NCBI GenBank assembly: GCA_964428015.1
Contig: CAYRWR010000011.1
Coordinates: 1 to 64,000, forward strand
From: CAYRWR01 sp964428015
Lineage (GTDB): Bacteria; Spirochaetota; Brevinematia; Brevinematales; CAYRWR01
Length of the DNA: 64,000 nucleotides
Direction: 5' to 3'
The notes beneath the pieces are model-generated. The model was not told the origin of the DNA. It worked only from the letters and a program-made list of their open reading frames with translations, and did no database searches. Below, one piece after another: positions 53,487 to 61,643 of this stretch; within the stretch, counting starts at the first letter, position 1; each line of letters begins with the position of its first letter. Made by a program: the position numbers and the translations under genes.

Positions 53487-56400
53487 TTAGTAGGCAAATT
53501 GCCATTCGGTGATGGTATAAGCGCCATAGGACTGACGGCCGTTAAAGGTATTGCCTGCACCCTGAGGTTCAAACCAGTATTCACCTATACAGCGTATAGT
53601 ACCGACAGGCATGGAATAATTCAGTGTCAGCCCGATTCTATGGCGGGTAAACTTCATTTGGTTGCCGTTGGTATAAGTCGCATTTATACCTGTTTCTGTA
53701 ATACTACCCATATCGATCTTATAGGAGATCAGGGACGAGGAGTATTTGGTCAGCTGCTGTTCATAGCTCAGCTTGGGGCTGATTATGAGAGGTGTTATTA
53801 CTTTAGTGATATCAGCATTATCAGTAAAGGTCATCATTTTTCCGGACAGGATAAAGCGGGCATTGAGGGCTACCAGGTTATATTCCAGGGTAGCTTCCGC
53901 TCTCATCTGGGTATAATTGGTGAATTTCAGATTGTTATAGGTAATCAGGGAGAATTCACCGGTAGCTTTAAAGATACCGCTGCCGAAATTCAGTATACCG
54001 GTAAGACCCTGCCAGCCCATAGCGGACACGCCTTCCCAGTTATCATTTACCCAACCGATACCCTTGATACCGGTAACAGGGTCTGGTATGAGAAATTCTT
54101 TGGGTACAGCAGGAATAGGAATATCGTTGACAAAGTCAGCTGCCTGAGGGGCACGGCTGGCACTCTGACTACCTGACATGATCAGGATATCAGCGGTAGG
54201 GCTGCCCCCAAATCCGCTGGCCAGTACGGAGGTATCTCCGCGGGCGGCGCCAATTGCCTGGTAGTTGTTGCCGATATAGAATCCCTGAGCGGTGAAGTTA
54301 ATAGCTCCCAGCAGATTTTCCAGTTTAAAGGTGGCCACACCGGCAAAGTCCTTGCCTTCAGTAGCTGAGTTCAGGGCTTTATCCCCTTTAAAGGATCCGA
54401 TTCTGCCGTTTCCGTCCAGGTCAGAGCCTAGGGTCTTTTCAATATTTCTGAAGGATTCACCCATCCATAATCCGGAGTAGGCAAAAACACCAGCCAGAGA
54501 CACATCAGCAAAAGGCAGGCTCAGTTTGTATTTGGCATTAATTACAGCAGCGATATCATATCCGCGCAGTATCAAGGCACGGGGTTCACCGTTGGTGGTA
54601 GCAATAGGGCTGATTTCCAGGTCGGGATAGTACGCCAGAGTAGTACTGACGCGCAGGCCTTTAATCAGTGAAGAGCTGTTCAATTTGAGACCATAAGCCA
54701 GGTCATAGGGAGTAAATTTACCATGATTCCAGTCAATACCTATCCAGTTCAGGGGATAGTGTACGGTAGCATGATAATCCAGCAGGCCTTCGATAGTCCC
54801 GTCTACAAATAGACCTTTAAGTTTGTCTCTGTCGGGATACCAGGGGGCACCCATGACCCAGGGGTCATAATCCAGTTCGTAGTTACCAATAGAGATAGTG
54901 TCTACAGTAGGAAATGGATTTACCAGGATACCTCTGAAAGACTGCAGAGCAATTGCTTCCTGCGCGGGAGTAGAGTTTTCCCAGGAGGTCCATACAGTCC
55001 CGTCCCAGTTAGCGATTTCCCAGCGCATATAATATCCCACTTTATCAGTAAAGGCTTTTCCGAAGAACTGTACTTCCAGAGAATTTTTAATATTGTTGGG
55101 GCGCAGAGGATCAAGATTCCAGTTCCAGCGTGTAAATACAGAAGTAGACAGATTGAAGTTATCACTTACATATTTATCTTTCTGGGCAGGAGGTTTGATC
55201 TTGGCGGCTAATTCTTTAGCATACGCGGTATATCCGCCTTTAGGTACCCATTGTTCTTTCTGATTGGGGTCATTCTTGACCATAGGCAGTACTGCACGGA
55301 TATCCAGTTTAGGATCGGGGTAGGATTCCCATATGTTCAGGATGGAATACTGGTCGGTTGCTTCCTGCAGGCTACCCTTAGCAGGCCATACGATAATATC
55401 CACCAGTTCAGGGTCACCCCAGTAGTCAGATCCGCCGCCGATACGGTGCAGACCGCGGTACTCATTGACATTTCTGGTCAGCACATCATCAGGGTCAGGA
55501 AAGCCTTCGTTGGACTGAGCTACCAGCTGCCAGGCCCAGTTAGCAATAGAATCATCTTTACCCAGACCCAGGGCTGATTTTTTGACCACTGCTGTAATAG
55601 TACGTCCCTGTCCCGATATTTTAGTAGGGATGGCTACATATTCAGCCAGGTCTTTGGCTTTTACGTCCACTTCGATCTGTACACGTGCGCTGGGTTGAGG
55701 AGTAATCATGACTACCTTGTCCCAGGCAAAATCAGGGGCAAACAGGACATTAAGACCGGGTACACACTGGATATTTCCGGATCCCGGCACACGGTCCTGG
55801 TCGATATAGATCTGGAAATGCTGTACGTCAAAGTCAGCAGCCATACCCCAGTCCTGTTTCAGGTCAGCATTGACAGTGATTTTAAAGATGACATTTTCCT
55901 TTCCGGAAGCGTCTACTTCAAAAGACACGATATCAAAAGCTCCTGATACATATACAGGGTTGGTCGGATAAGTATAATATCCGGGACCTTTGTCATCACC
56001 GATAGGGTCATTATATTTAAACACGCCTGTTCTGATTTCATGGTTATCCGGGATAGAATTATCCAGGTTTTCTTTGACTCCCGCCATACTGGGATTAGGG
56101 TGGACCTGAGAGATCTTCCCTTCTTCTTTGGGGGCGGATTCTTTATCATTAGGGTCTGTACCGGCTTCGTATTCCTGCAGAGCGGAAAAACCGTCACCGT
56201 CAGTATCGGCATTTACGTCTTTCTGACCGTAAAAAGTCATCCAGTCATCAGCCACGCCGTCATTGTTCTTGTCTATATTTTTATCATTGGGATTGGTTCC
56301 CATCTTGTACTCATCAGCGGCTCCGACCTTGTCCCCATCCAGGTCCATCTTGCCGTTGAATTTATTAAACTTGGCACCTTGGCCGAAATACTTGACTTCC

Positions 56401-56537
56401 CACCAGTCAGGCATCCCGTCACCGTCGGTATCCAGCGCGGCATCCACTCCGGCCGGCGCGGTTTCAGGAGCAGCATACAGGGCCGCCCCGCCGAAAACAA
56501 AAAGAAATGCTAAAAGAAGCAAAAACCTTTTACCCAT
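53487..56537 (-). CDS. outer-membrane protein: Ca-binding repeats, glucodextranase-like domain, barrel
   Basis: 1016 residues. Signal peptide (ending ALYAAP). Residues about 30-140 hold thrombospondin-3-like Ca loops (DTDGDGMPDWWEVKYFG, DLDGDKVGAADEY, DKNNDGVADDWM, DTDGDGFSALQEY). About 155-390: DOMON domain like the C-terminal domain of glucodextranase (YTYPTNPVYVSGAFDIVSF, DVQHFQIYIDQDRVPGSG). About 440-1016: outer-membrane beta-barrel strands (GYYMRWEIANWDGTVW; end SYGAYTITEWQFAY with terminal aromatic). Suggests an alpha-glucan-binding porin. The frame opens earlier, but GGAGGTT stands 5 nt before the ATG at 56537. First gene of the operon. Confidence 0.78.
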   Translation of the reverse strand: MGKRFLLLLAFLFVFGGAALYAAPETAPAGVDAALDTDGDGMPDWWEVKYFGQGAKFNKFNGKMDLDGDKVGAADEYKMGTNPNDKNIDKNNDGVADDWMTFYGQKDVNADTDGDGFSALQEYEAGTDPNDKESAPKEEGKISQVHPNPSMAGVKENLDNSIPDNHEIRTGVFKYNDPIGDDKGPGYYTYPTNPVYVSGAFDIVSFEVDASGKENVIFKITVNADLKQDWGMAADFDVQHFQIYIDQDRVPGSGNIQCVPGLNVLFAPDFAWDKVVMITPQPSARVQIEVDVKAKDLAEYVAIPTKISGQGRTITAVVKKSALGLGKDDSIANWAWQLVAQSNEGFPDPDDVLTRNVNEYRGLHRIGGGSDYWGDPELVDIIVWPAKGSLQEATDQYSILNIWESYPDPKLDIRAVLPMVKNDPNQKEQWVPKGGYTAYAKELAAKIKPPAQKDKYVSDNFNLSTSVFTRWNWNLDPLRPNNIKNSLEVQFFGKAFTDKVGYYMRWEIANWDGTVWTSWENSTPAQEAIALQSFRGILVNPFPTVDTISIGNYELDYDPWVMGAPWYPDRDKLKGLFVDGTIEGLLDYHATVHYPLNWIGIDWNHGKFTPYDLAYGLKLNSSSLIKGLRVSTTLAYYPDLEISPIATTNGEPRALILRGYDIAAVINAKYKLSLPFADVSLAGVFAYSGLWMGESFRNIEKTLGSDLDGNGRIGSFKGDKALNSATEGKDFAGVATFKLENLLGAINFTAQGFYIGNNYQAIGAARGDTSVLASGFGGSPTADILIMSGSQSASRAPQAADFVNDIPIPAVPKEFLIPDPVTGIKGIGWVNDNWEGVSAMGWQGLTGILNFGSGIFKATGEFSLITYNNLKFTNYTQMRAEATLEYNLVALNARFILSGKMMTFTDNADITKVITPLIISPKLSYEQQLTKYSSSLISYKIDMGSITETGINATYTNGNQMKFTRHRIGLTLNYSMPVGTIRCIGEYWFEPQGAGNTFNGRQSYGAYTITEWQFAY

Positions 56538-56566
56538 TCTAACCTCCAAACACGATTTTTGTACTA

Positions 56567-56602
56567 ATGTTAATATGGTTTTTCTATTTGTCAATAGAAA
56601 AA
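56567..56602 (-). promoter_or_regulatory. promoter with inverted repeat, DOMON/barrel operon
   Basis: Minus strand: TTGACA (56594-56589), 16 bp, TAACAT (56572-56567), 30 nt before the ATG. The -35 box is centred in a perfect inverted repeat, TTTTTCTATT (56579-56588), 4-nt loop, AATAGAAAAA (56593-56602): an operator candidate. Confidence 0.6.
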
Positions 56603-56790
56603 CTTCTTCTTTTTCTTATCGAGCAGACTTGAGTCGGGAACGGAACAGGTAATAATGATAAGATAGCACGCTTTTTTCAATTTTCAATTGGTTCCCGTTT
56701 TTAATATATGGCACATTATTAACGATTTATGTTACACCATGAGAAATTTGTTTGCAAGTTTTTTGATGATTTATTTTAGAAAAGGCAGAT

Positions 56791-56938
56791 TTGTCATTCT
56801 GAGCGACAGCGCTTGTGCTGAGTAAGCGGTAGCGCACCTAGGTGAAGAATTTTTTCTTTTCCCGCATTGTCATTCTGAGCAACAGCGAAGAATCTCCTCT
56901 GTCACCCATGAGACCCTTCATTTCATTCAGGATGGCAG
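56791..56938. repeat. dispersed 'TGTCATTCTGAGC' palindromic repeat, two partial copies
   Basis: TTGTCATTCTGAGCGACAGC (56791-56810) and GTCATTCTGAGCAACAGCGA (56869-56888) are direct copies, each continuing to GAAGAAT. GAGACCCTTC (56910-56919) with CAGGATGGCAG (56928-56938) is the inverted arm. This is a widespread intergenic palindromic repeat type. No gene in the 56603-56957 gap. Confidence 0.6.
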
Positions 56939-56957
56939 ACTGATCAGGATATCGACC

Positions 56958-56992
56958 CAAAAAAGAACAGGGCGGCTATCACTAGCCGCCCT
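56958..56992 (-). terminator. terminator of tRNA-Leu
   Basis: 9-bp stem AGGGCGGCT/AGCCGCCCT (56969-56992) with T-run on the minus strand, starting 3 nt after the tRNA 3' end. Confidence 0.88.
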
Positions 56993-56995
56993 GCT

Positions 56996-57080
56996 TGCCC
57001 GGGACAGGAATCGAACCTGCACGACCTCAACGATCACTAGAACCTGAATCTAGCGCGTCTACCTATTCCGCCACCCGGGC
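56996..57080 (-). tRNA. tRNA-Leu (CAG anticodon)
   Basis: 85-nt class II tRNA. Acceptor GCCCGGG/CCCGGGC, D-arm GCGGAATAGGTAGACGC, anticodon stem CTAGA/TCTAG around TTCAGGT (anticodon CAG), long variable arm, T-arm with GGTTCGATTCC. CCA is not encoded. Confidence 0.95.
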
Positions 57081-57096
57081 TTTTGAATAGGAGTAG

Positions 57097-57125
57097 ATTA
57101 TAACACAGCGGTATTTTTATTGCAA
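57097..57125 (-). promoter_or_regulatory. tRNA-Leu promoter
   Basis: Minus strand: TTGCAA (57125-57120), 17 bp, TATAAT (57102-57097), 16 nt before the tRNA 5' end. Confidence 0.8.
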
Positions 57126-57156
57126 AAAAGTATGGGGCGGTGTTTACACCGCCCCT
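57124..57156 (-). terminator. terminator of the lipoprotein/UbiA operon
   Basis: GGGGCGGTG/CACCGCCCC stem, TTTA loop, followed on the minus strand by six T (via ATAC). 16 nt past the stop at 57172; its T-run overlaps the -35 box of the tRNA promoter. Confidence 0.85.
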
Positions 57157-57171
57157 GATTTATTTCTGCGT

Positions 57172-59124
57172 TTACCAGTTACTATAGGTTGAACCGGCCG
57201 GGTTAAATCCGCCTTCATCCAGGGCGTTCAGGTCCGAGATGGTTCCCACTTCTTTAGGGGTGCGGTCAAAGTCATAATAATAATACCCGCTGAGCGGGAC
57301 GATATGATTAGAGAAAAATTTATCCGGATCAGAAGCCGCATTTTCTTCTTTAAAAGCGTACAATTTTGTATAAAACACATTATTTCGGATAAAAATCTGG
57401 TTGGTCAACCCTGAGCTGTCGTTTAGCCATACACCGATATAATAATTGGAGAAAGTATTACCTCTGACCATGGTGTAGTTAATTGCACTGGGGGTGCCAT
57501 TAAACATCAGGTTAAGCGGGGTCAGCTTTAATCCATAATTGGTCAAACTACCCACCCCAATAAACGTATTTGAGATATAAAAAGAGTTTAATCTGTATGG
57601 GTTGAGCTGCATTGATGCACCAGTTGAAGAGTCTATATGCCCATATATTTTATTATTTGTCATATAAATACCTGAAGCATATGTTGAAGTTTTTTGAAAT
57701 GTGTTAAAAAAAGTTATTGAAGAATTAGTGAACGTATTCCCGTAAAACACTTGTTTACTTCCATTAGGCCAGCTAGTAAGTGAATAATTATAGCTGCCGA
57801 CAATATAGTTGCTGACCAGAGTTATTGTATGATCTCCAGTATATACCGCTTTTGTTTTAAACCCTTCAAGAGTTACGGATGGATTTGGAAATGTTAATGA
57901 ACCTGAAAATTCTGTTTTATATCCGGTAATATTTCTGGTCATAAAATCCTGGCTGTATCCACCCCGTATCACTGAATTGGCATAATTTGCACTGGCTATA
58001 GTGCCATTTCCATCATATAGCCCGTCAGCTACCCAAACTTCATTATAATAAGAGCCACTAATTAAACCTGCAACAATAAAATTATTTCTTGGACCCCAAT
58101 AGGTACCATCCCCGGTAGCCGATCCATTGGTCTTGATATAAATAATATTGCGGTATAGGATGTACTGTACATTACTGGTCCGGGTATTCCCAGCCAGGTC
58201 CTGAGCCACGATATACAGTTTGTTGGTGCTTTCGTCCAGCATGCCGGTATCGGAGATGACAATCTGCCAGTCCGTGCCGCTGGTCCAGGTACCGCCGTAT
58301 TTAAAGGCTCCATGGTAGTTGGTGAGGTAGGCCCCCACGGTGCTGAACTGTACATTGTCGCTGGCTGTACCGGTCAGTGTAATGGTCTGTCCGGGATTGA
58401 TGACCTTGACCCCTGAGGGTGCGGAAGTCACACTGAGAGTCGGTGCTGTGCGGTCGATGCTGACGGTCACCACCTGTACGGTACTGTTGCCCTTGAGATC
58501 TGTAGCCTTGACATAGACCAGGTGGTCATAGGCTTCGCTGTATATAGAGGTATCCAGCAGATAGGACCAGTTCACGGTGTTGCTGGCCTGCTGGTAAGAG
58601 CCTGAGTCTACTCTGATCTCAACCCTGGCGATCCCGCTGTTGTCCGAAGCGGTGCCGTACACCAGGAAGGATTTCCCGATGAGCTGATCAGGCAGAGGCT
58701 CAGTGATAGACAATCCCGGCGGGGTGGTATCGCTGGCCCCGTAACCGTTAAAGTTGACCGCGGCTACTATGTTGGTGTTGCCGGTCATGTCGCGGGCCCC
58801 CTGGACCACCAGAATATAGTTGGAGGCGGCACTCATATTAGAGGTGGTCAGTACTACTGTAGCTCCATTGGTAGGGTCAGCCGCGGCTGAGACCAGGCCC
58901 AGGCTGTCATTGGATATGGCGAAGTTAGCCATGCTAAGGGTATATACCGGGTCCATCACTTCAGAAAAACTCACCCGTACTTTGTTGAGAGCGATAGCCG
59001 TTGCCGATATCACTATGGGAGCCGCGTCCAGACTGCCTTCATTAGGCAGCGAGGGAAAGGTCCTGCCGCAGGACGCGGTCAGGATGGCACTGATTGTGAA
59101 AATAAACAGAATTATTTTTTTCAT
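57172..59124 (-). CDS. beta-helix surface lipoprotein, type A
   Basis: 650 residues. Lipobox TASC (Cys19). SbsA-like Ig domain (ATAIALNKVRVSFSEVMDP), then GYGASDTTPPGLSITEP with LIGKSFLVYGTASDNSG, a second Ig domain (VINPGQTITLTGTASDN), and from about 330 (IIYIKTNGSATGDGTYWGP) a right-handed beta-helix with 'NTFTNSSITF', 'NNVFYTK' rungs. N-terminal part is a close paralogue of the protein at 46018. Fourth and last gene of the operon starting at 63728. AGGAGG precedes the ATG. The helix part is lower in G+C than the stalk. Confidence 0.75.
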   Translation of the reverse strand: MKKIILFIFTISAILTASCGRTFPSLPNEGSLDAAPIVISATAIALNKVRVSFSEVMDPVYTLSMANFAISNDSLGLVSAAADPTNGATVVLTTSNMSAASNYILVVQGARDMTGNTNIVAAVNFNGYGASDTTPPGLSITEPLPDQLIGKSFLVYGTASDNSGIARVEIRVDSGSYQQASNTVNWSYLLDTSIYSEAYDHLVYVKATDLKGNSTVQVVTVSIDRTAPTLSVTSAPSGVKVINPGQTITLTGTASDNVQFSTVGAYLTNYHGAFKYGGTWTSGTDWQIVISDTGMLDESTNKLYIVAQDLAGNTRTSNVQYILYRNIIYIKTNGSATGDGTYWGPRNNFIVAGLISGSYYNEVWVADGLYDGNGTIASANYANSVIRGGYSQDFMTRNITGYKTEFSGSLTFPNPSVTLEGFKTKAVYTGDHTITLVSNYIVGSYNYSLTSWPNGSKQVFYGNTFTNSSITFFNTFQKTSTYASGIYMTNNKIYGHIDSSTGASMQLNPYRLNSFYISNTFIGVGSLTNYGLKLTPLNLMFNGTPSAINYTMVRGNTFSNYYIGVWLNDSSGLTNQIFIRNNVFYTKLYAFKEENAASDPDKFFSNHIVPLSGYYYYDFDRTPKEVGTISDLNALDEGGFNPAGSTYSNW

Positions 59125-59134
59125 AGGTTTCCTC

Positions 59135-60037
59135 CTAATACCTGAGTCCGGTGGTCAGGCCCACATAGACCCCGTCCGGCGTGGACATCAGTTCATACCC
59201 CGCGGACAGACCGATCACCAGCCGGTTCAGCAATCTGTACCTGATTTCCAGTGATGGTTTGAGGCCAAAAGTGGTATGGGTTATATAGGTGCCGGTTGAG
59301 TTGGTTGACGTAGTCTGATATACACTGGTCACATTGACAGCCGGTGCCAAGGTCAGTCCAATATCCAGTTTACTATTAAGAGCCAGAAAGACTCCGCCTC
59401 TGACCTCTACTTTTAGTGTATCGGCATACAGGTCACCGTAAGCAGCTCCTCCGCTGTTCATCAGTCTGGTGGATTGAGTAGGCAGATAAAAAAATGCCGC
59501 TCCAATCTTCAGTCCCAGCCCCGGATTGAGAAAATACCGGGATTCCAGATAAGCACCAGTGACATACCCCAGGGCGGGGAGATTGGAAGAAGTACTGATC
59601 TCCGCCACCTTGTTCTTTAGAGGGTTGTAACCCATCAGCATTACCCCATTGAACAACCCGGCTTCAGTATCTGCAAACAGTCTGGAATGATAGGATACCA
59701 GGGTGTTTATTTCTGAGCCTTTGTAGCTCTTTAGCCCCTGGGGGCCCCGGATTATTACAGACTCTGAGTCCGCGCCTTCAAAACGTCCCGTGAATTTTTC
59801 ACCGCTGGATAGGGTCAGGTAGACCTCTTCATCTTCCCGGCAAAAACCCCTCAGGTCTTTCAGAGCGTACAATTTTTGTTGGGTAGAGGACAGGATCAGG
59901 GCGTCTCCATCTACTTTGAGTATGGTACCCTGCTGTACCTTTCCATCCTTGTCCACTACGATATCAGCCCGTGCCGTGCCCCAGGCTATAAATACTGCCA
60001 GACCGGCCAGCCACCATTTTTTCATACTCAACACCAT
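59135..60037 (-). CDS. outer-membrane barrel protein with Sm-like N-domain
   Basis: 300 residues. Signal peptide (LAGLAVFIAWGTARAD). About 25-105 looks like two short SH3/Sm-like strands sets (GTILKVDGDALILSS, VYLTLSSGEKFTGRFEGADS). About 125-300 are amphipathic strands of an outer-membrane barrel ending in Tyr (GYELMSTPDGVYVGLTTGLR). Function unknown. Several starts are possible within 12 nt of GGAGGTG (ATG 60037, GTG 60034, TTG 60031, ATG 60025). It lies 10 nt before the lipoprotein gene at 57172. Confidence 0.68.
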   Translation of the reverse strand: MVLSMKKWWLAGLAVFIAWGTARADIVVDKDGKVQQGTILKVDGDALILSSTQQKLYALKDLRGFCREDEEVYLTLSSGEKFTGRFEGADSESVIIRGPQGLKSYKGSEINTLVSYHSRLFADTEAGLFNGVMLMGYNPLKNKVAEISTSSNLPALGYVTGAYLESRYFLNPGLGLKIGAAFFYLPTQSTRLMNSGGAAYGDLYADTLKVEVRGGVFLALNSKLDIGLTLAPAVNVTSVYQTTSTNSTGTYITHTTFGLKPSLEIRYRLLNRLVIGLSAGYELMSTPDGVYVGLTTGLRY

Positions 60038-60098
60038 GCACCTCCGCGATTTTTTTTATTTTTTATAATATTTCTTAGTTCCTTTTTTATATCATTTA

Positions 60099-61634
60099 CT
60101 ATCCTATTACAGACAATTTTAAAATTCCGGGTTGAGCCCATTTAACTATCAGTAAAACTGCCACTAAACTGATAAGATAGGTAGTCAGAATCCAGGGGTC
60201 GGCTTTGCGGATTTTCATGATAATTATAAATGTGATAATTCCGCCTAAAAAACAAACTATAAGTACACCCAGATAATTTATTAATAATCCGGCAGTCACA
60301 TAACCAGCCAACATCAACAATCCTATCACCAGCCTGCCTTTTTCTTCGCCCAGCAGGACAGGCAGTGTCTTTATACCTGCCGCTTTATCCCCCTTATAAT
60401 CCTTGAGGTCTATAAAATTCAGAGCCAGTCCGAAACAGAGGAGAAATAACCAGGTATACTTTCCGGGGAAATCCAGAGGGCTCCTGCCCCCAAAGGTAAA
60501 GCCCGCCAGAACCAGGGCCCAGGTATTGAAAGCAATTATGATCTTGGAAAACACCGGCACTCTTTTAAGCCGGAAGGGGGGTTGTGAATACAGATAATAC
60601 CCTGACAAAAATACCAGTATATAAAAAGAGGATGTGAAAGGGATAATAGCTGACAATACCAAACTGATTATTAAGAAGACATTACCGATCCTTCTATATA
60701 ATTCTGGATCCCACCCACTAAAAAGGGATTTATCCGGATTGTTGATTTTATCAATGGATACATCTGCTATATTATTGGATATAAGAGAATAAATGCAAGC
60801 CGAAAACACACTAAACAGCAACAGGATAAAATTCTCAATACCCCCTCCACAGATCCCGCATTTTTTATAGAGAGAAAAATGGATTAAAACTCCCACTAGA
60901 GGCATCAACAGGAAATGTGTTACCCTCATAAGAGGGATGTCTCTCAGAAATGTTAATGCCCTTTTTTTATTCCATGCCATTGCCAATGCGGCAAACAAAG
61001 GTATAAAAACAAGCAAAAAGCTAACAATAAAACCTCTGGGTCCCGCTGAAATTTTAATGCCCAGCAGGTTATAGAGCTGCCACATCAGGTAAGGAAAAGC
61101 CGAGAGGCAGAACATCACCGTATAAATTAAAAAAGCGGATAAAACTCCAAGCAACAGAGAACGTTTTACCGTGCCGATATACCATCCTGAGAATAACATT
61201 ATGATCAGTATTTCTATCTTGATCCCAGGTGTAGCGTAGCGGGTGGCCAGTCCATTCCAGAAAGTTAAATACTGGTGGAAGAGGTCTGCCCAGGATTGGG
61301 GCTGTATATATCCTATATCAAAACCTTTACCTCCGCTGATAATCAAGTCCAGTATAGGTGGAAGCATAACAACAATAAAACCGATAGAGACTAGTTTCAC
61401 TATTCTGATCATATCCTTACGTAAAAACAGCCAAAATATCAAAATAATGGCGGGGATAGTGACCAAATAAAACAAAAGGTAATGGATATATTGTGGAAAC
61501 GCTGGTGAAAAGAGGTCGGAAAACACCTCCAGAAAAGTCCTGACAATACTTACCGCGACAAGAGAAAGCATTATACCTTTGAGCGGAACAGTGTCCAGCC
61601 TGTTATTCAGGCGATTGATCGCATTTTGATTCAT
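60099..61634 (-). CDS. UbiA-like prenyltransferase with extra N-terminal membrane domain
   Basis: 511 residues, all membrane. N-terminal 240 residues: about six helices with a loop GGKGFDIGYIQPQSWADLF and ATRYATPGIKIEILI, not a family I can name. C-terminal 270 residues: UbiA domain with both Asp-rich motifs, NNIADVSIDKINNPDK and DLKDYKGDKAAGIKTLPVLL, that bind the prenyl diphosphate. Transfers a prenyl chain to an unknown acceptor. Twice the usual length. It starts 9 nt after the stop of the lipoprotein gene at 61644, so it is in the surface-lipoprotein operon, an unexpected place for such an enzyme. Confidence 0.78.
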   Translation of the reverse strand: MNQNAINRLNNRLDTVPLKGIMLSLVAVSIVRTFLEVFSDLFSPAFPQYIHYLLFYLVTIPAIILIFWLFLRKDMIRIVKLVSIGFIVVMLPPILDLIISGGKGFDIGYIQPQSWADLFHQYLTFWNGLATRYATPGIKIEILIIMLFSGWYIGTVKRSLLLGVLSAFLIYTVMFCLSAFPYLMWQLYNLLGIKISAGPRGFIVSFLLVFIPLFAALAMAWNKKRALTFLRDIPLMRVTHFLLMPLVGVLIHFSLYKKCGICGGGIENFILLLFSVFSACIYSLISNNIADVSIDKINNPDKSLFSGWDPELYRRIGNVFLIISLVLSAIIPFTSSFYILVFLSGYYLYSQPPFRLKRVPVFSKIIIAFNTWALVLAGFTFGGRSPLDFPGKYTWLFLLCFGLALNFIDLKDYKGDKAAGIKTLPVLLGEEKGRLVIGLLMLAGYVTAGLLINYLGVLIVCFLGGIITFIIIMKIRKADPWILTTYLISLVAVLLIVKWAQPGILKLSVIG

Positions 61635-61643
61635 ATTTCCACT

